From positions 248,001-312,000 of the forward strand of contig JALNQF010000006.1 in the NCBI GenBank assembly GCA_028456385.1: a DNA stretch of 64,000 bases, in the 5' to 3' direction. Positions within the stretch are counted from its first letter, which is position 1; every line of letters starts with the position of its first letter. A program made the translations under genes and the position numbers. Of the stretch, positions 34,356-43,603 are shown one piece after another. Source of the stretch: Ophiosphaerella korrae. Taxonomy: Eukaryota > Ascomycota > Dothideomycetes > Pleosporales > Phaeosphaeriaceae. The notes below the pieces were generated by a model. It was given only the letters and a program-made list of their open reading frames with translations. It was not told the origin of the DNA and ran no database searches.

Positions 34356-34667
34356 TCAGAACTCTTGACTGTTCCTCTCGCCCCTGATATTTCTGATCCC
34401 ACGGATACCCATATTTCCATATAGGACTGTATCTTCTGGTGGTGATGCGTCGTCTGGAGGCATTTGTTGTATGGGCATTGGTTGTATGGGCATTTGTTGT
34501 ATGGGCATTTGTTGTATGGGAATTGGTTGTATAGGCATTTGTTGCATGGGCATTGAAGATTGCAATCTCTTCTGTCCAAGAAGGAGCCGGGTCGCAAGGC
34601 CGACCAAGAACCCGGCGCCAAAAAGGGAGCCGAGTACAATGCCGGCGATGGCACCTGGAGACAGCAT
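34356..34667 (-). CDS. Small single-span membrane protein with MPIQQ repeats
   Basis: Single exon, 103 residues from the ATG at 34667. Residues 4-30 form one Gly-rich membrane span (GAIAGIVLGSLFGAGFLVGL). It is followed by six 5-residue repeats of the type MPIQQ/MPIQP encoded by a 15-bp tandem array, then an acidic Pro-rich piece and a basic end (GIRGIRNIRGERNSQEF). The repeat unit is a multiple of three, so copy-number change keeps the frame. No family recognised. An overlapping frame on the same strand also stays open, but has no membrane span and reads as HTTNA repeats, so I prefer this one. Expression is not shown by the sequence. Confidence 0.5.
   Translation of the reverse strand: MLSPGAIAGIVLGSLFGAGFLVGLATRLLLGQKRLQSSMPMQQMPIQPIPIQQMPIQQMPIQPMPIQQMPPDDASPPEDTVLYGNMGIRGIRNIRGERNSQEF
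34461..34550. repeat. 15-bp tandem array, six units
   Basis: Six consecutive 15-mers close to CATTTGTTGTATGGG, differing at one to three positions. Lies inside the 103-residue membrane-protein gene. Confidence 0.9.
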
Positions 34668-36078
34668 TGTGTGTGTCCAGTGGATTGAGGACGGGATAGC
34701 TGTGCGTTGCGGATAACGAAGTAAGCCCTAGGGTTGGCAAACTTGGAAGGTTAGCAAGTTAGTTAACGATACGACTAGTGGTGTTACTTATGATCGGTGA
34801 GTGGTACATACGATTTAGCCGTGTGTTAAGTATGCGTACACTAGTCTGGTAGGTCTTAGACACTATGTTGGTGCTGTCTCCTATATATATAAGTAGGTGG
34901 AGGGCAAGTAGGGACTGAGTTGCCGGTATTCAGCTGTGTCAATCACGCTATTTGGTGGCACCAGACCTAATTTGTCACGATGGGCTGAGAAGTTCGTCAA
35001 TATTATTGGATTTACCCCACCTGAAGCTGAGATAGCTGAGATACATCAGTTTTATAAATAGTGGGAAGTTAGAACACATGTGATATTGCGGCAATGCAAG
35101 ACTGTTGATACATCTACTCGTGTATAGTATCCTGGAAGCATCCTTATTTGATTCTTGCCAAAATTAGATATCCCGCTCACAGCCTTTCCCCGTTCTGCCT
35201 CAGCTTCTGCACAAAGCGGGGTATTAGCCACGCCCCACTACACCCGATAAGGAAACTTCTCTACTTTCTGAAGCTGAGTTCGTACCTAGGATTGTTTGTG
35301 AAGTATTGATTATGCGCTGCCTAGGTACTCTTACATCAAGGATGAGAAGGCTGTCCCAGATGTACATGCGTGTTGCATTTAAGTCGGCTATTCCCAGGGT
35401 TTTGAATGGACATTGCTTCTTTTACGTGTAATGGTCCTGTCCGTGCTTTATTGAAAGCGCTGGTTTTCTGAGATGAGACGGCTGCGAATGTGATTTATTC
35501 CAGTTAGGAATGAAGAACCATGTGACCAATTGTTGGCTATTACAAAGTGTTCTTTCGTTGGTTAGAGACATCTATTCTTTGATACTAACCTAGAAACGCC
35601 AACTCAAGTGTATCTACAGTACATTGAATCAACTATTGCCCTCAATTAAGTTCGCTGCATGATGGACGCCCACTGTGAGGTCGCACGCTGTGAGGTCGCA
35701 CGACCGCTATATGGCGAGCACTTTGTATCATCCAAAGTAGCAGGCACTGGGGAGTCGCGAATAGCGTATTTATCATATGATGACAAAGAGGTAGAAAACG
35801 TCATCATTGAGATGATTATCAAGCAACGATTGACTGCCGGTGCGCTTTCGTCGACATTTGATATCTTTGTTGCATCCGTGGTGATCGAAACAGGACTAGT
35901 TGGAGACTTGAACAGCTTGCAAATTATCTAGTGCGTGAAATGCTTTCATAAAACAAAGTGAATGTCGGTAAGTCCTTTCCGCTTTATTTTGAGAGATAAG
36001 AAACGATTGTGAACCGAAGCGACTAAGAAATGCGACTATTATAGATGTAGCTGTTCCCGTTGGATGGCTAGGTGGGTG
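34668..36078. other. Intergenic region, no gene supported
   Basis: About 1.4 kb. A plus-strand frame at 35659-35931 starts with an imperfect 15-bp duplication (TGTGAGGTCGCACG) and is not recognisable; the opposite strand there continues the F-box fragment frame beyond its stop to 35899. Confidence 0.4.
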
Positions 36079-36360
36079 TCAGCGTTCGCTACTAACTATA
36101 AAAGCGCGTACATGCTTTGATAGATATGGACGACGGCAGATTTCTTCCAACTTAGAAAGATCGGCTGCGTGAAGCATTGCGACCAAGTGGTTGAAAAATT
36201 GCGCTCTAAATGCCCTACTTGAATGCGCGTGAAGTTTTCGGCATGTTTGGCGAATATTGAGGATGTCGCTATTGTCCAAGCATTCACAAATTTCTTCTGT
36301 AAGCTCTGCCGGTAGGTAGGGAACTCGAAACGTGGAGGCATGTAGGAAATCAAGTGTTGG
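36079..36360 (-). pseudogene. F-box protein fragment
   Basis: The minus-strand frame from 36360 to the TGA at 36079 reads as a fungal F-box start, VPYLPAELTEEICECL then DILNIRQTCRKLHAH, with a linking helix (LEEICRRPYLSKHVRAFIV). It has the F-box spacing of LPxEL, then about ten residues, then the conserved Leu and Cys/Leu positions. There is no in-frame ATG: an in-frame TAA sits just upstream (36361) and no good acceptor site restores one. The frame stays open for 60 more codons after the TGA. F-box proteins are substrate adaptors of SCF ubiquitin ligases, and such fragments are common among expanded fungal F-box families. Best read as a truncated or decayed copy. Confidence 0.5.
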
Positions 36361-37258
36361 TTAAGACATATACTATCTTTAAGGCAGCAACAATGGTCAT
36401 TGAGGCAAAATCCGTACCTCTTGTGTTGGCTAGCGTGTCCCATAGTAGAACGAAGTAGCTAACAGATACAATTAGATCTTTTCCTTGACTTGGCGAAAAT
36501 GTCAGTTTCATCAAGAGGGTGATGTGAGCAATGAGCTTCCCTGTAAATCTCTCATCCCCTTGTCCAAAAATGGCTGTCTGTCCAATAAAGGTGTTCTATT
36601 CAGCAAAGGGCAAGTTGGTAATTGCCCTAAAAGCAAGGTGGACGAACAAGATGTACAGGATTTTCCTTTGCATTATGCCTTCCAGTTTGTCTTGTTAGAA
36701 CGCTTCCAAGATTGTGAAACACATGATACTCATGGGTAGAGCGTAGTAATGCAGACTTTTTCGTCCGATTGCTATACATACTGCGACAAAGGCAAGCATC
36801 TTGAGACGGTGTTTCCAGTTGAATCGTAGGTGTGCCGTAGGACGGGCAACGGGCGGTTTTAGGCTTTTCGTATTGACTGGCCGCACAAACGAGGTAGAAG
36901 CGGCGGAAGAAATGCTTGCAAGGAGAAATATATACCTGGAAGAGAGGACCTATTCACCCACCTAGCATTAGGTATCCAGTCCCTCATTCATTATCCGACT
37001 AGACGTGGTATGCAAACGAAATCAGAAGCAGGCAATAATCGTGGCGGAAAAAAAAAAAAAAAAACTTAAGACTGACACGTGGGATATGGCTCAATGAAAG
37101 AAAAGTTGATGATACATTCGTCAGCGCCGCCTAATGCAAAGCCAAATATTGTGGCAAAGGGCCTTATCCTGCGCCTTATGTATCCCGTAAATGCTCTGTC
37201 AAACGCCAGAAAGACTCCAAATCATGAATTCAAATACCTTCATAGAAGGAAAAGCCTC
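36361..37258. other. Intergenic region, no gene supported
   Basis: About 900 bases with a run of 18 A near 37050. The minus frame 36695-36886 lacks an ATG. Confidence 0.45.
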
Positions 37259-38158
37259 TCAAAGCTTCCTCCGTTTCGGTTTGTGGAACAGGCTTGCCTC
37301 TTCTTTACGCTTCTTTGGCACCTTAGACAAACCTGGTTCCTGGTCTACCCCCTTAAGTTTTGGTGCAGTAAATTGCTGGCCAGCGGGTAATGATATACGC
37401 GGAGGAGGGCCACTTTGATGTGGGATGGGTCGATGAGTAATGCGTGGCTGCTTGACTTCAGGAAGAAGCTCTGTTCTGCGCGCGGCTGATGCAGCAGCCT
37501 GTTTTGAGAGCATTACATTCCTTTGACCTTCATTCTCCGCCATGCGAACCATGCGAGCTGGCGCTGCCTTGACCTGAGCCTTTCTCTGAGCCAGTAGATG
37601 TGTAGGCATCTGCGCTGCTTTAGGGCGTTCTCGCTTGTAGTCGAACATGCCTCTCTTCAGCTTGTCCAAGGCTACCTTGCCTGTCTTGGCTGGTGCGCCC
37701 GGTACACCCCACCCACTGCTGCTCCCAAAACTGAATACCCTGCTACTACGAGAGCCATATCCGATCTTACTGTCTACAATGAGGGTCTTGTACTGTGCGC
37801 GGTCTTGCTGTAGAGCGCGCATCTGCTGCTTCAGCACATTCTCTTGTTCCTGCTTTTCGCTCTCTGCATCCTTTTTGAGTTTACGGTATGCTTTGCTCCA
37901 GTTTCGAGGGTCCCTTGGCGTATAGCGCTTGTTCTCCCAGTCCGGTATGTCTCTTTTGATGAACTTTAGCCAGATATCCCCAGTCTCGCCCTGTATCTGT
38001 GGGCAGTTTTCTTCGAGCTCCTGCAGTTGGTCCGGGTTTTGAATGTGGCGGAGGATGGGTTCGAGGAAGTTGAATGGGATGTCGCCGATATCGTTGAGCA
38101 TGTCGATGTTCCTGATCAGGCGCTGCCTGGCTAGTTCGAACAGGCTCGTGGCCGGCAT
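37259..38158 (-). CDS. ELA1: Elongin A-like transcription elongation factor subunit
   Basis: Single exon, 299 residues from the ATG at 38158; the upstream extension has only a TTG start. The N-terminal Elongin A domain (about 1-110) starts MPATSLFELARQRLIRNI, which contains the BC-box. It continues with an F-box-like segment (IGDIPFNFLEPILRHIQNP) and the motif WLKFIKRDIPDW. The rest is basic and probably disordered, ending in a nuclear-type basic cluster (KVPKKRKEEASLFHKPKRRKL region). Elongin A binds Elongin C and, with cullin 3 in yeast, promotes ubiquitination of stalled RNA polymerase II; in animals it also stimulates elongation. Divergent from the THO7-like gene 390 bases away. Confidence 0.88.
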   Translation of the reverse strand: MPATSLFELARQRLIRNIDMLNDIGDIPFNFLEPILRHIQNPDQLQELEENCPQIQGETGDIWLKFIKRDIPDWENKRYTPRDPRNWSKAYRKLKKDAESEKQEQENVLKQQMRALQQDRAQYKTLIVDSKIGYGSRSSRVFSFGSSSGWGVPGAPAKTGKVALDKLKRGMFDYKRERPKAAQMPTHLLAQRKAQVKAAPARMVRMAENEGQRNVMLSKQAAASAARRTELLPEVKQPRITHRPIPHQSGPPPRISLPAGQQFTAPKLKGVDQEPGLSKVPKKRKEEASLFHKPKRRKL

Positions 38159-38548
38159 GGTTGGATCGCTGCACGAGCTCTGAGAAGGGCGTGTTGAGGG
38201 AAGGAGAAGGCGAAGAAGACAGGCGGGGATTTCCCGAGATATAGAGGGTGCTTGAGTACCACGTTTGCCGGTATCGAAGGTGTTGTTTGTCGGTGAATGC
38301 AGAATAAACCCCTGTGCAGCACTAGGCGATCCTGTGACACCCTGATCACTGTTCAAGTATTAAGTGCCAAAGGTAAAAGATTCACAAAGGAAATGGTGAA
38401 AGAGTGAAGGAATGCAAGAGCCTTGATGAGCTGACGTCTTCGGGATCCGCGTGCACGAGCTTTACCGGCCCTTACCTAGCTGCAACCTTGCCATCGATGG
38501 AGCCACGACCATCAACCGAGCATACCCATCGGCACATGAGCAGCGAGA
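38159..38548. promoter_or_regulatory. Shared divergent promoter, Elongin A / THO7-like
   Basis: 390 bases between two divergent ATGs of transcription-linked genes. No TATA box was seen, as usual for housekeeping genes. Confidence 0.4.
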
Positions 38549-39640
38549 ATGGCCATTACAAACTGGGGCATTTTGTCGCAGCACGATGAAGGTGAGTTGG
38601 ACGTGCGAGCCACAATCTGCCATGCGCTGACAACGACAGATGCGCTTCATAACGTGTCGCGACTTCTAGCTGTCGAAGCGCGACCGTATATGCATGTAGC
38701 TGGCCATATTCTAAAGTCGGGTTTCTTTGAGGATGCGCGACCGCGGCAGCTGCTATCACCTCCTCCAGATGCATCTGCCGCCGATGAAGAAGCAGCAGCA
38801 ACGGTGGTTGAGCGCGAGCAGGAGATACACAAGATCGAACTCTGGCGAAAGAACATTATGAATGAGCTCTCAGCACTCGACTTCGCAATCCTTCGAGCCG
38901 AATTCACCACAACCAGCAATCACACCGAGCGCGAACGATATGCAGTGGAAAAGGACGGCATCACGGCAAAGCAGCAGCATGTAAAGGATACGATTGAGGA
39001 ACTGCGAGTACAGCTTATTGAGGCGAAAGAGACCTTGGCAGTCCGCAAAACCTATGATGAGCTTACGGAGAAGATCTCAAGCAGCAAGATGCTCAAGCCA
39101 AGGGACGAACAAGCGCTTGCACACGCAAAGCTGGATGAAGAGATAGCAGAGCTAGAACACGAGGTGCGCTCAGCAAAGGACACTTGGAGTGAGCGTCGCA
39201 CACAGTTTGGGCGAATCGAGGATGCTACTCGAGAGATGCTGCGCATGATCAAGGACGAGAAAGAAGAGGCAGAGCGTAAGGAAGGCATGATGAAAGACGG
39301 AGATGAGGATGGCGAAGGCGAAGGTAGCACCTCTAGGGGAGATGCAAGCCGTGTTGGTACGCCACGGCCAGATGGTGCAATGACGCCAGTACATGCCAGT
39401 CAAATTGGAGAGGGTTCATCGTCACTTAGAGTACCTCCAAAAGACCGGCTGCACCCCCTCTCGCGAGACGCCAGCGCGGCGCCGTCACCAGCCCGGTCTG
39501 GTGTTGTGGAGGATACAGAAATGGCAGACTCGGGCGCAAATTCTGATGGAGACTCTTCAGGGTTGGAAGAGGGTGAAGATCTAGAGGAAGGCGAAGATGA
39601 TGGCCAATCACCATCTATCGTGAGGCCTGACGAATCGTGA
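38549..39640 (+). CDS. THO complex subunit 7-like protein (Tho7/Mft1)
   Basis: Single exon, 363 residues, ATG at 38549. The N-terminus has a conserved start (MAITNWGILSQHDEGELD) with RLLAVEARPYMHVAGHIL. A long coiled coil over residues about 85-235 (EIHKIELWRKNIMNELSALD, AKQQHVKDTIEELRVQLIEA) is the THOC7/Mft1 domain. The last 120 residues are acidic, Ser/Gly-rich and disordered (GLEEGEDLEEGEDDG). The THO complex couples transcription elongation to mRNP packaging and export in the nucleus. The assignment rests on the domain layout and N-terminal motif; general coiled-coil similarity is the main alternative. Shares its promoter region with Elongin A. Confidence 0.8.
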   Translation: MAITNWGILSQHDEGELDVRATICHALTTTDALHNVSRLLAVEARPYMHVAGHILKSGFFEDARPRQLLSPPPDASAADEEAAATVVEREQEIHKIELWRKNIMNELSALDFAILRAEFTTTSNHTERERYAVEKDGITAKQQHVKDTIEELRVQLIEAKETLAVRKTYDELTEKISSSKMLKPRDEQALAHAKLDEEIAELEHEVRSAKDTWSERRTQFGRIEDATREMLRMIKDEKEEAERKEGMMKDGDEDGEGEGSTSRGDASRVGTPRPDGAMTPVHASQIGEGSSSLRVPPKDRLHPLSRDASAAPSPARSGVVEDTEMADSGANSDGDSSGLEEGEDLEEGEDDGQSPSIVRPDES

Positions 39641-39762
39641 TCATGGCCATGACCTCATGTCACTTATTTGCATAGCGTGGTGTTCAGGCCGTAAAGGGTT
39701 TATTGGCGGTATTGGATTGCTCATCTATTATACAGGTTGCACTTCACCGGGACAGAGCCCAT

Positions 39763-40211
39763 TCAGGAGCCCTCACGAAGAGCTTCTTTTCCCTTGACCA
39801 CGGCATCCTTCGCTTTGGCGACATCTTCTGTTGAAGCGTCACCGCTTTCGTTGTTTGCCTCCTGCCTAGATTAGTATGCCTCATTAAGATTGGTATAGCA
39901 GAGGATAACTCACCAAAGCCTCTTCCAGCTTGTCCAATGCCGCACTGATTTTAGTTTGCATGCTGGGCAAGACGTTCCTCGTCTCGGCGAGGGCTTGTTT
40001 CTGAAGTGAACATCAGTATTTGTGGCGTCGAAGGACGCAGGTGGTATACTTCTTGTTTCATCGTGTACTCCTTGTTCTCGTCGCCGGTGCTTTCTTCCAG
40101 CTTTCTGATACGCTCCTCTTGCTGTGCGATTTCCTTGTGGTAGCTTGCCTCTTCTTTGACCAATCGCAGGACTGAGCCTGCCGCTACGGCGAGTTTGGAC
40201 GGCGGCGGCAT
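39763..40211 (-). CDS. TBCA: Tubulin-binding cofactor A
   Basis: Three exons: 40211-40050, 40000-39914 and 39861-39763, with introns of 49 and 52 nt; 115 residues, all phases zero. The product is a helical bundle with the TBCA signature SVLRLVKEEASYHKEIAQQE, EERIRKLEEST and YTMKQE, and then, after the first intron, KQALAETRNVLPSMQTKI. The C-terminus (EANNESGDASTEDVAKAKD) extends past the usual end. I placed the second acceptor at GGCAG (39862), because the AG four bases upstream gives a stop after eight residues. TBCA (yeast Rbl2) captures beta-tubulin released from the chaperonin in the folding pathway. It diverges from MCM4 over a 264-base promoter. Confidence 0.92.
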
Positions 40212-40371
40212 GGTGGTAACGTTTGATCCTATACAATCGAGTAGATTGAATTTCAGAAGCCTATCCGGTTGCCGTATCTAGCGGGCCTAGTTGTTGTCTG
40301 ATGAAATTCATTTGCTACCGCGGGGTTGCTGTCTGCAGCCCGCACTAGTCCCAATATAGGCGAAAGTGTGA

Positions 40372-40387
40372 ACGCGTCGACGCGAAA
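40372..40387. promoter_or_regulatory. MCB / E2F-like cell-cycle element in TBCA-MCM4 promoter
   Basis: ACGCGT at 40372-40377 (the MluI cell-cycle box bound by MBF in yeasts) is followed at once by GACGCGAAA, which reads TTTCGCGTC on the other strand, an E2F/SCB-like site. It lies about 100 bases upstream of the MCM4 ATG, as expected for a G1/S-controlled licensing gene. Confidence 0.55.
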
Positions 40388-40475
40388 TAAGACGGCGCGT
40401 CCCACACTTCCCTCCAGGACCCTGTGCCTCTCCACCACCGTCTATCCACAGTGGCCTAGAGACATTGGCTCAATC

Positions 40476-43400
40476 ATGTCGTCACCAACGAAGCGTCGTT
40501 CTCAGCGCTCTTCTGCCTCGGCGACTCCACGACGAAGCGCCCGAGGTGCCATGCCTAACAGCAGCCCTGGCCCAGACGAACAACTACAGGCTGAGGCTAC
40601 CCAGGCTTCACAGCGTGGCTCGCAAGCCACGCCGAGGAATTCACGGCTACAGAGTGCATCGACGCAATCGCCGCTTTTCTTCCGCTCCTCGCCCGCAATC
40701 GCCGCTGGATCAGGGGCCGGCGATGACGCCCCCGAAAGCGATGATGGCGGCGCGACGCCAAAGGCTAGTGGCATGACCATTGGAGGTAAGAAGGAGCGCA
40801 CTTGGCAGCACATGCCTTTCTGACCTAGCTAGATTCCTCTCCCATCCACTATGCATCCAGCTCTAGTCCTGGTCGCGCCCGCAACGCGCCTCACACTGAT
40901 ATTCGAAGTAGCAGCAGTGCCCTCTTTGTGCGCGGTTCTGAGTCGGCAGCCCGCAATCGACGAAGCGACATCCACTCAGATGTCTTTGGAGCCAGCTCAA
41001 CCACCCGGCGCCGTAGACTCTTTGTGGACGAGAACGGCATACCTGTCCCCGAGGCCTCTGATGCGCCCACCTTCTCCAATCTGAACCCAGACACTTCAGA
41101 TGCAGATGTGCTTGGCGGCAATTCTTCGCGAGTCATCTGGGGTACCAACGTGTCACTTGTGGATGCTCGACATGCTATGAAAGACTTCTTGTTGAACTTT
41201 CAGAGAAAATATCGCTTGATTCAGGATGGTGAGCTGGAGGAAGGCATGAACTTGCCCGCAGACCATCCAGCCATGGCTCGGGAATATGTTGACATGATGA
41301 AGCTGATGTTAGAGCTCAGTATTACTCCATTGAATCTGGACGCTCGTAACCTCAAATCCTACCCAGCAACAAGGAAGCTCTGGCACCAACTCCAAGCGTA
41401 TCCGAATGAAATTATTCCCATCATGGATGTAGCTATCAAAGATACCATGCTCGAACTCGCAGAAAAGAAAATGGCTGAGATGCGAGTTCAGCTCTCCCAG
41501 CAACAGCGCGCTGCGCCCTCGAGGGCCCGCGACTCGAGCTCTTTACCACCTATGTTAAGCTCCGATGCTCCTACTCCAGGCGCTCCGTCGCCTGCTCCTT
41601 TCCCGGAGATCCCTAACTTGGTCAACGAGGTGGATCAATTGACCTACAATGTTAGACCTTTTGGACTTGACCACACCATCAATCTGCGTGAACTTAACCC
41701 CGGCGATATGGATAAGCTAGTCAGTATCAAGGGATTGGTGATCCGGACCACACCAATCATTCCAGATATGAAGGATGGTGAGTCATGATGTTCTTTCATT
41801 GGTGTTTTTCCGCTAATTATGCTAGCTTTCTTCAAGTGTTCTGTTTGTCAACACACTGTTCGTGTCGACATTGACCGCGGCAAGATCACTGAGCCAACAA
41901 AGTGTCCACGTGCTGTCTGCGAGTCACCCAACTCGATGGAAATTATCCACAATCGATCTGGCTTTGCGAACAAGCAGGTCATTAAACTTCAGGAGACGCC
42001 AGACAACGTACCAGATGGACAAACGCCACACTCTGTGTCCCTATGTGCATATGACGAACTTGTTGACGTGTGCAAAGCTGGTGATCGCGTAGAGATTACA
42101 GGTATCTTCAAGTGTAATCAAGTTCGTATTAACCCACGCCAGCGATCCGTCAAGAACATCTTCAAGACATACGTAGACGCGCTACACATTCAAAAGGTTG
42201 ATAAGAAACGTATGGGTATCGATACTTCGACCATTGAGCAGGAGATGGCTGAGCATGCAGCTGGTGATATCCAGGAGACCCGGAAAGTTAGTCAAGAGGA
42301 AGAGGAGAAGATCAAAGCCACTGCTGCCCGCCCAGATGTCTACGATCTCCTGTCGCGCTCTCTTGCGCCCAGTATTTATGAGCAGGATGATGTCAAGAAA
42401 GGTATCCTACTCCAGCTTTTCGGCGGTACGAACAAACAGTTTGAGAAGGGTGGTAGTCCCAAGTACCGAGGCGATATCAACGTTTTGCTTTGCGGTGATC
42501 CTTCTACAGCCAAATCCCAGCTACTGCAATATGTGCACAGAATTGCGCCACGCGGCGTATACACATCTGGAAAGGGTTCCTCTGCCGTTGGTCTTACTGC
42601 ATACATTACCCGCGACCCCGAGACACGTCAATTGGTCCTCGAGTCTGGTGCTCTGGTTTTGTCTGACGGTGGTGTCTGCTGCATCGACGAGTTCGACAAG
42701 ATGTCAGAAGCGACTCGCTCAGTTCTTCACGAAGTTATGGAACAGCAAACGGTTTCAATCGCCAAGGCAGGAATCATTACCACCCTCAACGCCCGCACAT
42801 CTATCCTTGCCTCGGCCAATCCCATCGGTTCGAAGTACAACATCAACCTCCCTGTTCCACAAAACATCGATCTTCCTCCTACGCTTCTCTCGCGTTTCGA
42901 TTTAGTCTACCTCGTCCTCGACCGCATCGATGAACAAATGGATCGCCGCCTCGCCCGTCACTTGGTCGGCATGTACCTTGAAGACGCACCCGAGAACGCA
43001 TCAAGGAACGAAGTCCTTCCTATTGAATTCCTCACCGCATACATCTCCTACGCACGTTCAAGTATACATCCTAAAATCACGGACCCGGCTCAAAAGGCCC
43101 TCGTAGACGCATATGTAGCTATGCGTGCTCTAGGCGCTGATGTACGCTCCCAAGAACGCCGAATCACTGCCACAACACGACAACTGGAAAGCATGATCCG
43201 CCTTGCCGAAGCCCACGCCAAGATGCGTCTCTCAGAAGAAGTTACTGCTGACGATGTCAACGAAGCCGTCCGCCTCATCAAATCTGCCCTCAAGCAAGCA
43301 GCAACCGACGCACGAACCGGTCTCATTGACATGTCACTCCTGACCGAAGGTACGTCAACGGGCGATCGCCGCAGAAAGGAGGACTTGAAGCGCGCGGTTC

Positions 43401-43603
43401 TGGCTGCAGTTGATGAGCTCGGCTCGGCGGGTCAGAACGTGCGTATGAGCGAACTAAGCAGGAAGGTCAGGGAGGGCGCGAGCGAACAGATTGAGAATGC
43501 AGAGTTTTTGGAGGTCCTCAGGAGTGCGGAGTTGGAAGGGCAGGTGCAAATTACAGGAGAGGGACCGCGTAGGATGGTTAAGAGGGTTGTTGGAGTATTT
43601 TAG
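40476..43603 (+). CDS. MCM4: DNA replication licensing factor MCM4
   Basis: Exons 40476-40785, 40833-41777 and 41826-43603, with introns of 47 and 48 nt; 1010 residues. The start is ATGTCGTCACC in frame with MSSPTKRRSQRSS. The first 200 residues are a Ser/Pro-rich, DDK/CDK-type regulatory tail. The MCM N-terminal domain carries a C4 zinc finger (Cys423, 426, 445, 450). The AAA+ core has Walker A GDPSTAKSQLLQ (Lys648), Walker B CCIDEFDKM (Asp706, Glu707) and the arginine finger in SRFD (Arg775). A C-terminal winged helix follows. MCM4 is one of six subunits of the Mcm2-7 helicase loaded at origins. Subtype 4 is assigned from the long Ser-rich tail and the VWGTNVSL-like start of the N domain. 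Confidence 0.96.

Noticed and set aside
35659..35931. Plus-strand ORF of 90 residues with a duplicated CEVAR start
   Set aside because: I considered a decayed BTB-like domain, but no motif holds up and the other strand carries the tail of the F-box fragment frame.
36695..36886. Small hydrophobic minus-strand ORF
   Set aside because: Starts with GTG, no in-frame ATG, no family resemblance.
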